The notes: generated from the sequence alone by a model not told the origin. DNA of 64,000 nt from Cololabis saira (GCF_033807715.1 NC_084591.1:44572368-44636367); one strand, 5' to 3'. Shown: positions 38,401 to 49,260, counted from the stretch's first letter. Numbers and translations: made by a program.

Positions 38401-40261
38401 CTGAGGAAAGGGTTGGTGATGGTGTAAAACTCTGGGTGAATAATGCACAGGTGTTATCATTTATATAACGCTTTCTTATTACCTCTGCTTCACCTTTCAC
38501 CTAAAGTAGAAATTTCACCATTTTTCTCAACATTTCAACTTTATTCAAGAAATTTTGACTTTTTTCTCAAAATTGTACTTCAATGTTAATCCCAACATTT
38601 CGACTTTCGACTTTTTTCTCGAAGTGCACAATAAAAAAAATATCTTCCCTCTCAAATATCTTTCTCCTCATGGCCCTGATTCTCTTCCGTAGATAACGGA
38701 CTACATTGTTGGAGATTTACAGCCTCTGAAGAAAGTTCAGAAAAGCCACCAGGACGATACATGATTGTATACAGGGAACAGTTTTAGGATGGGGGGCGTT
38801 CCATTCCTACTTCTCACCTAAAAATGTTGAAATGAACTGAATTTGAACTGGTTCATGAGAAGTATCAACTTGCACAACACTGATGGACTTCCTGGACGTT
38901 GTGGACTTGCTCACCCAGACTGATCATGATCTCCCTCTTGCTGGTTTGAACCCGCAGGAAGCTGATGTCGTTGGTGGGGTCGATGTTCCTCACCGTGTTC
39001 CTGCCCATGAGCAGCAGCGGAGGGATCAGCCTAGCGTACTCATCCGTGCTGGATTTGTCCATAGTCGTCCTGATGGGGATTCCTGAGGAAACACGAGCAA
39101 AACTGTCACGTTACCGCGGTTTCAGTCAAGGTCCAGTTCTAGGGTCTATGGTGTCCTGCAGGGTCCAGTTCTAGGGTCTATGGTGTCCTGGTTCAGTTCT
39201 AGGGTCTATGGTGTCCTGGTCCAGTTCTAGGGTCTATGGTGTCCTGGTTCAGTTCTAGGGTCTATGGTGTCCTGGTTCAGTTCTAGGGTCTATGGTGTCC
39301 TGCAGGGTCCAGTTATAGGGTCTATGGTGTCCTGGTTCAGTTCTAGGGTCTATGGTGTCCTGGTTCAGTTCTAGGGTCTATGGTGTCCTGGTTCAGTTCT
39401 AGGGTCTATGGTGTCCTGCAGGGTCCAGTTCTAGGGTCTATGGTGTCCTGCAGGGTCCAGTTCTAGGGTCTATGGTGTCCTGGTTCAGTTCTAGGGTCTA
39501 TGGTGTCCTGGTTCAGTTCTAGGGTCTATGGTGTCCTGCAGGGTTCAGTTCTAGAGTCTATGGTGTCCTGGTTCAGTTTTAGGGTCTATGGTGTCCTGCA
39601 GGGTCCAGTTCTAGGGTCTATGGTGTCCTGGTTCAGTTCTAGGGTCTATGGTGTCCTGGTTCAGTTCTAGGGTCTATGGTGTCCTGGTTCAGTTCTAGGG
39701 TCTATGGTGTCCTGCAGGGTCCAGTTCTAGGGTCTATGGTGTCCTGCAGGGTCCAGTTCTAGGGTCTATGGTGTCCTGGTCCAGTTCTAGGGTCTATGGT
39801 GTCCTGCAGGGTCCAGTTCTAGGGTCTATGGTGTCCTGGTCCAGTTCTAGGGTCTATGGTGTCCTGCAGGGTCCAGTTCTAGGGTCTATGGTGTCCTGCA
39901 GGGTCCAGTTCTAGGGTCTATGGTGTCCTGCAGTGTTCAGTTCTAGGGTCTATGGTGTCCTGGTTCAGTTCTAGGGTCTATGGTGTCCTGCAGGGTTCAG
40001 TTCTAGGGTCTATGGTGTCCTGCAGGGTTCAGTTCTGGGTTTTGTGAAGTTTAATCCAGAATCAGCATCAATGTTCATTGTTATGCTGATGATACTATAT
40101 TCGTCTATGAAGATGAAACAGAACCGTTAGCTAAACTTCAGGCTCTTTTCCCCTGAAACTGGTGAATAACTTTCTGTTTTGGGTGTTTTACCTTCCAGGT
40201 TGATGATGATGACGCCCTCGACGTCTTTCTGGTTCTGGATTCTCTTCAGAGTTTCCTCCAT
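35417..40261 (-). CDS. dynlrb: Dynein light chain roadblock-type, 3 coding exons
   Basis: A light chain of cytoplasmic dynein that dimerises and binds the dynein intermediate chain. Coding exons on the minus strand are 40261-40192, 39082-38915 and 35460-35417, all GT-AG. They sum to 282 nt, giving 93 aa (human DYNLRB1 has 96). The product is a single roadblock/LC7 domain: METLKRIQNQKDVEGV-type start (actual MEETLKRIQ), GIPIRTTMDKSSTDEYARL, then NTVRNIDPTNDISFLRV, and the end VKDFTMIVIQKSTD. The 5' coding exon begins after an acceptor at 40280-40281, so a further 5' exon exists; a candidate lies near 49137-49260. The last intron is mostly a MITE plus L2 insertion and the first coding intron is mostly minisatellite. 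The paralogue (1 or 2) cannot be told from sequence alone. Confidence 0.92.
36228..36366. repeat. ~48-bp tandem repeat in the L2 3' region
   Basis: Three copies of a unit beginning CAGATCCAGATGAATCTCAG and ending CATAGGAACTAA. Confidence 0.85.
36479..36705 (-). repeat. 23-bp minisatellite inside the L2 reading frame
   Basis: Ten copies of the core TGGTCCAGTTTCC recur every 23 bp from 36481 to 36688. The array is translated through as three 23-residue repeats (LDHITPGNWT then ILHQETGPYYTRK), so each unit is read in all three frames. Nine extra units equal 207 nt, which keeps the frame. Confidence 0.92.
39130..40032. repeat. 28/33-bp minisatellite filling a dynlrb intron
   Basis: About thirty copies of CAGTTCTAGGGTCTATGGTG plus TCCTGGTT or TCCTGCAGGGTC. 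The array occupies about 900 of the 1109 bp of the intron between dynlrb coding exons 1 and 2. Confidence 0.95.
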
Positions 40262-40404
40262 GTCAAAAGCACCAGAGACCTTAGAAACACAAACACAAGG
40301 ATTACTAACTGATCACAATTATGATAAACCACAAACACAATGATTACTAACTGGTCACAATTATAATAAACCACAAACACAACGATTACTAACTGATCAC
40401 AACT

Positions 40405-40680
40405 ATGATAAACCACAAACACCCACAACGTTTCCAACTCTTAAACTATATCAAATGGCCCATTATTCCCCCCAAAGTCAAGGAAACTCCTTTTAAATTG
40501 ATCAATAAAATTCAACCAACCGCTGAATTTTTGAGACAAAGATTTCAATTTGAAGTTGACATCTGTGTTTTCTGTAATGAATCTGAAGAATCACTTGATC
40601 ACATGTTTCTATTGTGTCTCCCAAATTTTTGGCATGAAATTAGAAATCGGCTATGTTTAAAATGAACGACATCCCAAAAT
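40405..40680 (+). mobile_element. L1-like LINE C-terminal fragment
   Basis: Plus-strand codons read IPPKVKETPFKLINKIQPT and a zf-RVT-type CVFCNESEESLDHMFLLC motif, typical of fish L1-like ORF2 C-termini. It is upstream of the dynlrb coding exons on the opposite strand. Confidence 0.7.
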
Positions 40681-40731
40681 TAGAAATCGCTAATATTATT
40701 ATATTTTACATAGATACAATTGACAAATCTA

Positions 40732-41058
40732 CGGAAGAGTATCGGGGCCATGCAGGAGAAAAAATATTTGAGAGGGGAAGATTTTTTTGTTATTGTGCAC
40801 TTTGAGAAAAAAGTTGAAATGTCGAGAAAAAAGTTGAAATGTCGAGAAAAAAGTTGAAATGTTGAGATTAATGTTGAAATACAATTTCATGAATAAAGTC
40901 GAAATTTTGAGAATAAAGTTGAAATAAATCTAAGTTTTTTTCTCGAAATTGTACTTCAACATTATTCTCAACATTTTGACTTTTTTCTCGAAGTGCACAA
41001 TAAAAAAAAATCCTCCCCTCTCAGATATTTTTTTCCTGCTGGCCCTGATACTCTTCCG
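40732..41058. mobile_element. Intact TA-flanked MITE (GGAAGAGTAT family)
   Basis: 327 bp with ends CGGAAGAGTATCGGGGCCAT and its complement, TA on both sides (40730-40731, 41059-41060) and internal AAAAAAGTTGAAATGT repeats in opposite orientations on each half. Other copies are at 35728-38691 (split) and 44224-44490 (partial). Confidence 0.85.
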
Positions 41059-41723
41059 TACTATTTGCCTTAAAATGCCTCACTGTTTTTGTTATCAATT
41101 AGGGCCCGAGCACTTCCAGTGCGAAGGCCCTATTGTATCTGTAGGAATTTTTCTTTCTTCTTTCTTTTTTTATTTTTCCGACGAAATGACGGCCTTTTTT
41201 TCCCCCTAAACGTGCCCCAAAAGTCACCACATTTTGCACGCAAGCCAGGCCTGGCGAAAAATTTGATATTTAATAGTTTGCATTAATGGGCGTGGCAAAA
41301 TGGCTCAACAGCGCCCCCTAGAAAACTTCGTGCCAGGGATCCCCGCTTGGAATTCTGATTTATTCCCGTTTTTTTAGCTAGCTCGTTTTTCCGCTCTAAG
41401 GTTGACATTAGTCACATGACTCAGATGAATCATTTATGTGGAGTTGTAGACTAAATATATTGAAGACCCCTGACCTCCACCTAGAAAACAAGTTTGATCA
41501 AACTGCCTGATAACTTAAGGCCACGTTTCCACATAGTCGGGTATTTACAAAAACGGATATTTCCCCCTCTACGTTTTAAAAAATTCCATAATTTACACAA
41601 ACCCGCATAAATACGCTGTTAAGGTGCTATGAGCAGCCAAACCTACAGTGTAACGAGAAGATAAAGTCATGCTAGCCAATCAGAATCCTGGAAAAAAACA
41701 CACGAGTGACACGAGTAACTTCC

Positions 41724-42150
41724 AATTCAATTCAATTCAATTCAATTTTATTTATATAGCGTCTAATACAACAGAGTTGTCTCTAGACGCTTTACAGAGA
41801 CCCATACCCAGAACATGACCCCCGAGCAGTTATTACATAAACAATGGCAGGTAAAAACTCCCCTAGTGGGAGAAAAACCTTAAGCCAAACAGTGGCAAGG
41901 AAAAACTCCCCTTTAGGAGGGAAGAAACCTTGAGCAGGACCAGGCTCATCAGGGGGGACCCTCCTGCCGAGGGCCAGACTGGTGGGTCAGGGACGGCAAC
42001 AGCACAGCAGGCAGGTGGAAGCAGCAACGGGATGACCGGGGGTGGGGACCGCAGGCCAGCACACAGCTCCCGAAGCTCCGGCCCAATCAGCAAGTCCCAG
42101 GTTGGGGTGCAGGGTCAGGAAAAGACTTGTGCTCCGTAATGCAAGCTACG
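41724..42150 (-). mobile_element. L2-type LINE 3' region
   Basis: Begins with (AATTC)n then TTTTATTTATATAGCGTCTA and continues into the common block AACTCCCCTAGTGGGAGAAA. The same tail occurs at 21258-21400. Confidence 0.6.
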
Positions 42151-42300
42151 TAATTCCAGTTACTTCCAAGATGAACGAGAGTCTTTCGTTTGGAGTGACA
42201 GAGAAGTGGAGTTACTTTTAAGTGTGACTTTAGAATATAGAATATAATATTAATAATAATAATAATAATAATAATAACAATGATAATAATAATAATAATA

Positions 42301-42688
42301 ATAATACTGTTATTTAGCAGTGTGAGTACAGTGTGTGAGTATTTATAAATACGGGTTAAATGATTAGTGAATGGGGGTAGGATTAATAAGTTTACACTTC
42401 TTCCTACTCCTTTTTTTGATCATGTAAATTAAGTTATCAAGTGCTTTTGATTTGATTTATTATATTTTTGTACATGTAAAAAAAAACAACACTTCATAAG
42501 AAGTTTAAGAAAACAAAACAACAAAACAAAGAATTTCATCCGTTAAAACTTGCTATCTTGATTTACATGTGCCAAAAAATGAGTAGGAAGTGTAAACTTA
42601 TTTAGTCCTACCCCCATTCACTGATCATTTAACCCGTATTTATAAATATTCACACACTGTACTCACACTGCTAAATAACAGTATTATT
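42301..42688. repeat. Inverted pair of LINE-like 3' tails
   Basis: Arms at about 42301-42410 and 42581-42688 are near-perfect reverse complements (CTGTTATTTAGCAGTGTGAG and its mirror; GAATGGGGGTAGGATTAATA and its mirror), each finishing in an (ATT/TAA)n run, with a ~170-bp spacer. Confidence 0.8.
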
Positions 42689-42845
42689 ATTATTATTATA
42701 TACTGTAATTATACTCACACATATACTTATACATGTATACATACATACACACATGCCCATATAAATATTTATATAAATATAGTTATTTACATTATACTGT
42801 ATCTGCTCTATATCTATGTATATATCTACTTACACACAGACAAAA

Positions 42846-42849
<4 letters not shown>

Positions 42850-42905
<56 letters not shown>
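42850..42905. repeat. (TA)n microsatellite
   Basis: About 28 TA units. Confidence 0.95.
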
Positions 42906-42908
<3 letters not shown>

Positions 42909-43132
42909 CAATTTTTTTTCATTTTCTTTTTTTTCACAAAAAAGAAATGTATGTATATGTATAAGTGCTAAAGGAGGAAATTCTTTTTGTTGTTTTGTTT
43001 TCTTAAACTTCTCTTTTTTACATGTACAAAAATAAAATAAATCAAATAAAAAAAATATAAAACAGGTAAAATACAAGAAAATATTGACGGTGGGCAAACA
43101 AATTGTAAACACAGGTCGCGCTCATGACGCTG

Positions 43133-43397
43133 CACTGCAAACTCAAAATCTTACCAGGAATATTTGTCTTATTTCTAGTTAAAATGTCAAATTTTTAGTC
43201 AAAAAAATATCATTACACTTGAAAACAAGAGTCATCACCAGATAAATAAACTTATTTGATCATTTTCACCTGTTTCAAGTAGATTTTCACTTTTTTCTAG
43301 TGATGAATCTTGTTTTAAGTGGATTGAGATTTCTTTGAATAAAATGAAACATTTTACCTAGAAATAAGACAAATATTCTATTTTGTTTTTGCAGTGT
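43133..43397. mobile_element. Palindromic MITE (CACTGCAAA ends)
   Basis: The ends GCACTGCAAACTC and TTTTTGCAGTG are inverted. The interior has ATTTGTCTTATTTCTAGT and its mirror. It is related to the palindromic core at 27575-27830. Confidence 0.65.
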
Positions 43398-43617
43398 GGT
43401 GACGTTTCTGTCTCATAATGTGACGTTCTGAAGCCTAAATGTCCGTTTCTCTCTGTTTACAAGCAAACGTGAAGACGGAGGTTTTAAAAATCTCCATTTT
43501 GGCTGGAGTTTTCAGAAATTATGGTTTTTGGTGACTTTGAGCTTCGTTTTCGTGTAAAAGAACGGCCAAAACGCTTGAAAACACCACCGTTTTTTCCACG
43601 TGGAAACGGGGCCTTAA

Positions 43618-43740
43618 GGCTGATTTATGGTTCCGCGTTAGAGCCTACTGCGTAGGGTACGCGGCGACGCGTGCAGTACGCGTACCCTACGCCGTAGGCT
43701 ACGCCGTCCATTTAACGCAGACCATAATTCAGGCTTTAGT
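43618..43740. mobile_element. Short palindromic MITE
   Basis: GGCTGATTTATGGTTCCGCG at the left mirrors ACGCAGACCATAATTCAGGC at the right; the centre is made of TACGCCGTA-like palindromes. Confidence 0.55.
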
Positions 43741-44223
43741 ATCACTGCGCTGGATCAGCTGGTTTCCGTGGAAACGGAGACTCAGAGAAGAATCATTATC
43801 CCTCACATATTGTATTGTATTTCCTCCACTAGCAGTTTGTATAAATGTGTTCTTGCTTATAAATTGTGTTCAATAATAATAATTTAAAAAAAGTAATTGT
43901 ACAACTTAAAAAAAAAACCCAACTCTGACCACGTTGTAAACCTAACGTTGACAAACTGTTCAGAATTACAGATGTCTCCGCTGCGGCAGCAGCTTCGGTT
44001 CTTCCTACCATGTCGACTATTGCAGCAGAAATCCTTTGCCTTTTCTCCAACTTGTCTCTATCTTGTGTGAGCTGTAGTGTGGCAGGATGAAGCTCGACTC
44101 CAGAGGTTGGTGAAACAGGACTTTATTCCAGTTGACAACTCAAACAGAACACGCGTTGCTAAGCAACCATAAAACGCCCCGTGGCCACGCCCCCTTCCCT
44201 ACAGTCCTGATGGGTCCGTAATT

Positions 44224-44305
44224 GCCACAGTAGCAGCTAACGAGTTAGCAGAATAAAGTTGAAATGTTGAGGGAAAAAGGCGAAATTCCGACTTTATTCT
44301 TGTAA

Positions 44306-44336
<31 letters not shown>

Positions 44337-44490
44337 TTATATTTCAACATTGATCTCAACATTTCGACTTTTTTCTCGAAATTGTATTTCAACATTAATC
44401 TCGACATTTCGACTTTTTTCTCGAAGTGCACAATAAAAAAAATCTTCCCTTCTCAAATATTTTTTTCTCCTGCATGGCCCTAATACTCTT
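44224..44490. mobile_element. Partial MITE copy (GGAAGAGTAT family)
   Basis: The right half, including TTTCGACTTTTTTCTCGAAG and GCATGGCCCTAATACTCTTC, follows a poly(A) run at 44310-44336. The left terminus is missing. Confidence 0.6.
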
Positions 44491-44639
44491 CCTTGCCAAG
44501 TTTGTATTTCTATGTTTTTGTAATCCCTAAGAAGAGTGACCTTGTTTTTTTGATAACGTTTTTGGTTAGACATTAGAAGTAGTTTTGATTCCCTTTCTTG
44601 TTTCCTCCCTTTTGGAGTGCCTTTTGTTTCTTTATAGTC

Positions 44640-44990
44640 CTGACTAGTGTAGCTTAGTTTTTTACTATTGTCAACTAATCCCTAATCTCCTTCAAATCTG
44701 CCCTAAAAAGCCACCTACAGGAGGCTGCTACTCGTAGCTGGGAATAATCAAAGCCTCTACTGCACATCCCGCTGTTTCCTTCTGATTATTGTTTCTTGTT
44801 TTTTTTTTTTTTTTTTTTTTTTGTCATTCAATGTTACATGAGTTAAAAAGAAGGTCTCCAATGTAAACAAGTGTAATGCTTTCTTGGAATAATGCCTTTT
44901 AGTTGACTTTGTATCAGCAAATCTGTACTGTCATGAAACTGTACCTGATCCTATGCAACTCTCCTAATAAATTCTTCAATCAATCAAAAA
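44640..44990 (+). mobile_element. L2-type LINE C-terminus and tail
   Basis: Plus-strand codons read SFKSALKSHLQEAATRSWE, the L2 C-terminal block, followed by a poly(T) tract and a tail ending TTCTTCAATCAATCAA. The following 45000-45290 shows nothing recognisable. Confidence 0.6.
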
Positions 44991-45289
44991 AAGCTTCATT
45001 TTTTCCCCTCCGTGAGAGTATTTGATTTTGAGGTTAGGGTATTTAGATCAGTGTAGCGTTTCTCCTCTGGTTGGAGTGATTTTTATTTTCGTTTCTTTCT
45101 CCTGGGTTTTTGTCACCGCGCCCTTTGGTGACGTCTAGTTTTTCGTAGCCTGTTTGTTTTTCCCCCTGTCTTGAGAGATTCAAGAACATCCAAATAAAAA
45201 GCTGTCATTACCGTTCTCGGTCTGTATCTGAGTCCTCCTTTAAACCCAGGTCTGACAGGTGGGAGTTTGTAAAAGTGATTATATGCAGA

Positions 45290-45605
45290 GCTTTTAATGC
45301 ACAGAAGATGTCCGTGTCAGATGTGCTTAGGAAGGTGAAGGCTTTGGGGAAGAAACTGTTTTTGAGTCCGTTTGTCCTGGTTCTGGTGCACCGGTACCGT
45401 CTGCTGGAGGGGGGCAGGTCCAGCAGGTGCTGGGTAAGGTAACTTTATTGATACCCGAAGGTAGATTTGTTTGCAGGTAAAAAGTAGAAACTTACAACAC
45501 CATACAGTGACAGAGACACACGACAAACAGGAGAATAACAAAACAATAATATTGAAGGACAAACAAAACAAATGCTCCAGATTGAATGAGCAATACAATA
45601 ACAAT
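45290..45605 (-). mobile_element. LINE 3' tails with (GGTAA)n terminus
   Basis: 45434-45605 is the reverse complement of the tail at 50885-51065 (GATACCCGAAGGTAGATTTG). 45290-45434 resembles another LINE 3' region (GAAACTGTTTTTGAGTCCG). Confidence 0.65.
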
Positions 45606-45613
45606 GGGCTACT

Positions 45614-45978
45614 GGGGCGGCAGTAGCTCAGGTGGTAGAGCGGGTCGTCCAATGATCCGAAGGTCGGCGGTTCGAATCCCGCTCCATCCCAGTTACTGTC
45701 GTAGTGTCCTTGGGCAAGACACCTTACCCAGCTTGCCCCGTGTGAATGTGTATCATGAATGTGTATGAATGTTGGTGGTGGTCGGAGGGGCCGTTTGGCG
45801 CGGAATGGCAGCCACGCTTCTGTCAGTCTGCCCCAGGGCAGCTGTGGCTACAAAATGTAGCTTACCACCACCAGTGAGAATGTGTATGAATGAATAATGG
45901 TCTAAGTGTAGCACTTTGAGATTCATTGAATGGAAAGTGCGTTACAAGTTAAATGCATTATTATTATTATTATTATTA
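45614..45978 (+). mobile_element. tRNA-derived SINE
   Basis: It starts GGGGCGGCAGTAGCTCAGGT with A box TAGCTCAGGTGG (45623-45634) and B box GGTTCGAATCC (45669-45679). It continues with a non-tRNA body, an AGCACTTTGAGAT-type LINE-like 3' segment and an (ATT)n tail. The layout (tRNA head, body, LINE-related tail, short microsatellite) is that of fish V/tRNA SINEs. Confidence 0.88.
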
Positions 45979-46189
45979 ACAATAAATAATTAAATACATA
46001 GACCTAGATGGAGGTTGGGAAATCATGTCCTATTTAGGGCATTAATAGCTGAGGGGACAAAACTACATTAATACCTTTTTAGTTTTGCATAAAGGCATTT
46101 TAAACCTCCGGCCAGAAGGGAGATACTGGAATTGGCCGTAATCTTTGTGGCGTTCAGGGCCAGGATGTTAGCTGCACACCATGGAGACA

Positions 46190-46710
46190 GGCCGATATTC
46201 ACAGTGAGACGGCCGTGTCGCCAGGTGGGAAGGAAAGGAAGAGCTGGGTGTCATCAGCATAGCAGCGGTAGAAAAAGTCATGAGAGCTGATGATTTCACC
46301 TAGTGAAGAGGTGTGTAGTGAAAACAGAAGAGGGCCCAGCACCGATCCTTGTGGAACCCCTGTTGCCAGCTCATGTGATCTGGACACCTAACCCAGTACA
46401 ATCAGTGGAGAGCATCATCAGGAAGGTCAGAGAGAATCATGTCCAGTTCAGAGACTCATCTATGTTGCCTCCTGGAGGGCGGTAGATGACCAGGAAGTAA
46501 GCAGTAAGCAGTAAGCAGCGAGTGATGAGCAGTTATCAACGGGATGAATAGATGTGAAGTTCCATTTTTTGGACATAATAAAGCCTGTACCACCTCCTCG
46601 TCCACCAGAGAGCTGTTTGAGTGAATTCTGACGGATGGAGCAGCTGGTGTAGATGTGTGTTCTGGGCAGATCCAAGTCTCTGTCAGGGCGAGGACCTGAA
46701 TGTCAGAGAG
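46190..46710 (-). mobile_element. L2-type LINE: endonuclease and RT fragments
   Basis: Minus-strand frames 46755-46456 hold an endonuclease segment (IQVLALTETWICPEHTSTPA) and 46387-46199 an RT segment ([34 protein letters not shown]). The stretch between the domains has been deleted. Confidence 0.75.
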
Positions 46711-46776
46711 ATTTTTGATTTGATTTGAATTTGATTTGATTTTTATTTGTCTCAAACATGCACAAGCATAAAACTA

Positions 46777-47281
46777 CGGAGCCCCTAAAGGGACAAGGAT
46801 TTTTTTATTTATTTTTTTATAATGAGTTTTAAGCGCGCGCGTGAAACCTTTAGGCGCGCGCGTAAAACCTTTAAGTGAGCACGTAAAGTTGTTTACGTGA
46901 GCACGTAAAACATTTATGCACTCACTAAAAAGTTTCACGCACTCTCGCAAAACTTATAAGTGAGCGCCTAAAAGTTATTCTACGTGAGCGCGTAAAAACA
47001 AGTACCGGTACATGGGAGTTATATGGTACTATAAGTACTATTGCTGGAACAGGACACTCTCCAGTTGCTCCTGCTCTGTTTATGAATGGAAATGACATTA
47101 CAGGATTTAGCTGAGCTATATTTTAACCTGGGACTCCATTATAAGGTAATTACCACTTTGCTTGCAAGTAAACAACTTTACGTGCTCACTTAAAGGTTTT
47201 ACGCGCGCGCGTAAAGGTTTCACGCGCACGCTTAAAACTCATTATAAAAAAAAAAAAATCTGTGTCCCTTTAGGGGCTCCG
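46777..47281. mobile_element. TA-flanked MITE with CGCGCG subterminal repeats
   Basis: The ends CGGAGCCCCTAAAGGGACA and the complement TGTCCCTTTAGGGGCTCCG are flanked by TA (46775-46776, 47282-47283). Inverted arms extend ~80 bp through ATAATGAGTTTTAAGCG. Inside are repeated units of the form CGCGCGCGTAAAACCTTTA and GTGAGCACGTAAA in both orientations. It is inserted in an L2-like tail. No ORF. Confidence 0.85.
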
Positions 47282-47649
47282 TATAAAACAAAGGTGTATA
47301 TAATAATATCAAAAACTAGCACATTATGATGAAGTGCAAGTTCGAGAAGGAACTGAAGGACAAGAAGCTTATCAAGTTCAACCCCCCCTTACATTGTTGT
47401 ATAGTATATAATACAATTATATATAAAATACAATAACATATACATATATATATATACATACATAAACACATACATACATACACATCCATTTACACACATA
47501 TACATTCACACATACATTCAAATTTCAATTCCATAAGAATATTCATAATCCATAAATCAATGCAATCTAAAAATTTCAGAACATTTAACTTTAATATGAA
47601 TTAATATAAATAAAACCCACATTACAAACATGCTAACTAAATAAACTCC

Positions 47650-48060
47650 TGTCTAAAAAAAATGATCAAATTAGCTGTCCAGCCCTCTGTAGCTGGCCAA
47701 GAGTGTTTCTTTATACTTACTATATTTTTAAATTGTTTTGAGTTAATCCACATTTTCATGTCCTTATCTAGTTTGTTCCACAATTTTACACCACAAACAG
47801 ATATGCACATACTTTTCAGAGTTGAATGGATGGTAGATGTAACAATGAACTGATGAAGTCAGTTTTGTTGCCTGCGGACTGACAGTTCCAGAGACCAAAG
47901 GTAACAGGATGTGGCAGACAGGTGAACCACGGGACAACACAGGTTCTGAGGAGCCTACGAGGGGCTCGTCTTGGTCTGTGCCCATGTGTGACACATTCTG
48001 CACTACTTTGGTTGTGACTCAGCTCGGTGGACTCGCGTGTCGGACCTGATCCGGAGTCCC
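47650..48060 (-). mobile_element. LINE fragments (5' ORF2 and C-terminal pieces)
   Basis: The minus strand near 47850-48000 reads FGLWNCQSAGNKTDFISSLL, the segment before an L2/Rex endonuclease; 47650-47830 resembles a LINE C-terminus (KYVHICLWCKIVEQTR). The preceding 47290-47650 is an AT-rich tail with nothing further. Confidence 0.5.
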
Positions 48061-48654
48061 TGGAATGAAATGTGATTACTGCAATGCACAAACGTCCTCG
48101 TAAAAAAACAAAAAAAAAAAAAAAAAAAAACGTTTTAACTATGATAACAAGGCAGCAAGCAATGTTATTACTTCGTAACCCCCCCCCCCCCAAATAACGT
48201 TGCTGCCTTATAGTAATGTGAAATATCCAACAAATTTGTAGAAAATATGAGAGTTAACGAGTAGTTAACAGGACACGGCAATGTTATCTACCCAACTCAT
48301 CATGAACAGCCACGTATTGCATTATCTTACGTTAACTCAGAATCAGAATAAGCTTTATTGGCCAGGTTCTAACATTGTCCAACAAGTAATTTGACTCCGG
48401 TAATTTCACTCTTTGGTATTAAAAATAAACAATAAACAATGTGGTATTTCTATGTACTGTTCAAACTGTTAAAACATACAAAAGCACTGATTTTTTTAAT
48501 TCCATGGGACATTATACTTACATTTGTGGGTTTTCTTTTCAATATCCTCCTGCACTTTGCGGGTCGCCATTTGACTCAACAAAACTGAAAAAAATGCTTG
48601 CTTGCTCACAATCGAGCCGAGTCTGCAAAGGATGTTTTCCTCGGTCGGCGAGCT

Positions 48655-48735
48655 TTAAATAGACGCAGCCTACGGCGTAGCTTACGTAACCTACGGCGTC
48701 GCTTACGTAGGTTACGTAACCATATTCCGGCGCGA
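48655..48735. repeat. CTACGGCGTA/TTACGTA palindromic repeat
   Basis: Alternating CCTACGGCGT and GCTTACGTA motifs form overlapping palindromes, related to those at 13540-13580 and 43680-43720. It is probably the core of a MITE. Confidence 0.5.
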
Positions 48736-49136
48736 TTTTAGCGAACAACGGACAAAAAAGTGATTATGTACATTCACTGAGTGAATATTATGAAAGTAAA
48801 ATATTGATTTTATTCCCAAAAAAATAAGAAATGTCTGTCATGTTTTTTTTTTTGATTCAGCCCGCAAATGACGACGAAAAGCATTCTGGGAAATTTTCAT
48901 ACCCCTTCGCTCGCCAAGTGAGCATCTGCAAACCCTCGATTTGAAGGGGCTATTCTCAGCCCCTAGCCCTCGTTATGCCCCCTCCCCCTAGGTGAAAAGA
49001 GGAATTGGGACACCACTACCTTCACGGGAACGCGCAAAAGTTAGGGTTAGTGAAGAAAACGAGGGCGAGGGGGAGTATTGGGACGCAGCCTAACTCACAG
49101 GTCTTTGTTACCTAAACTGAAGTGAGCAGCAACAAC

Positions 49137-49260
49137 ACTGACCTTCAGCACACCGAGTTGGTGAAATACCGGAAGTCGAGCTGAGACCAATTAGCTAACT
49201 GCATCTGACGGAAACCGCCTCTTTCTGCTTCGCCTGAGCAGCTACAAAACGGTGGGTGTG
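49137..49260 (-). promoter_or_regulatory. Candidate dynlrb promoter and 5' UTR exon
   Basis: On the minus strand an inverted CCAAT (ATTGG), an ETS-like CTTCCGG and then GTGCTGAAG|GTCAGT, a fair splice donor near 49137, lie in non-repeat DNA. This could be the missing 5' exon of dynlrb about 9 kb upstream of its first coding exon. There is no direct proof. Confidence 0.3.

Larger units (their letters stand above)
35839..38502 (-). mobile_element. L2-type LINE, 5'-truncated, with 14-bp target duplication
   Basis: Flanked by AAAGTAGAAATTTC on both sides (35825-35838 and 38503-38516). The minus strand carries the pre-RT linker (38500-37814) and the RT (37688-36309), with LDLSAAFDTVDH, GVPQGSILGPLLF and the catalytic YADDTQLY intact. 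A stop near 37812 and a frameshift near 37690 separate the two frames. The 3' tail ends in a CTTGCC repeat near 35850. The endonuclease is missing. It also contains tandem repeats at 36228-36366 and 36479-36705. Confidence 0.88.
35728..38691. mobile_element. TA-flanked MITE split by an L2 LINE, in dynlrb intron
   Basis: The ends TACGGAAGAGTATCAGG and CCTGATTCTCTTCCGTA are inverted. An uninterrupted copy of the same element is at 40732-41058, with GAGAAAAAAGTTGAAATGTC repeats inside. The split halves are 35728-35838 and 38503-38691. Confidence 0.8.
41519..43613. mobile_element. TTAA-flanked DNA element carrying nested repeats
   Basis: The ends GGCCACGTTTCCAC and GTGGAAACGGGGCC are inverted, with TTAA at 41515-41518 and 43614-43617. 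Nested inside are an L2-type tail (about 41724-42150), (TAA)n, inverted LINE tails (42301-42688), (TA)n at 42850-42905 and a hAT-like MITE (43133-43397). No transposase. Confidence 0.65.

Noticed and set aside
39130..40032. CRISPR-like array
   Set aside because: Repeats are directly adjacent with no unique spacers, in a eukaryotic intron; it is a minisatellite.
45614..45690. tRNA gene
   Set aside because: A and B boxes are present, but the cloverleaf is continuous with a SINE body and (ATT)n tail.
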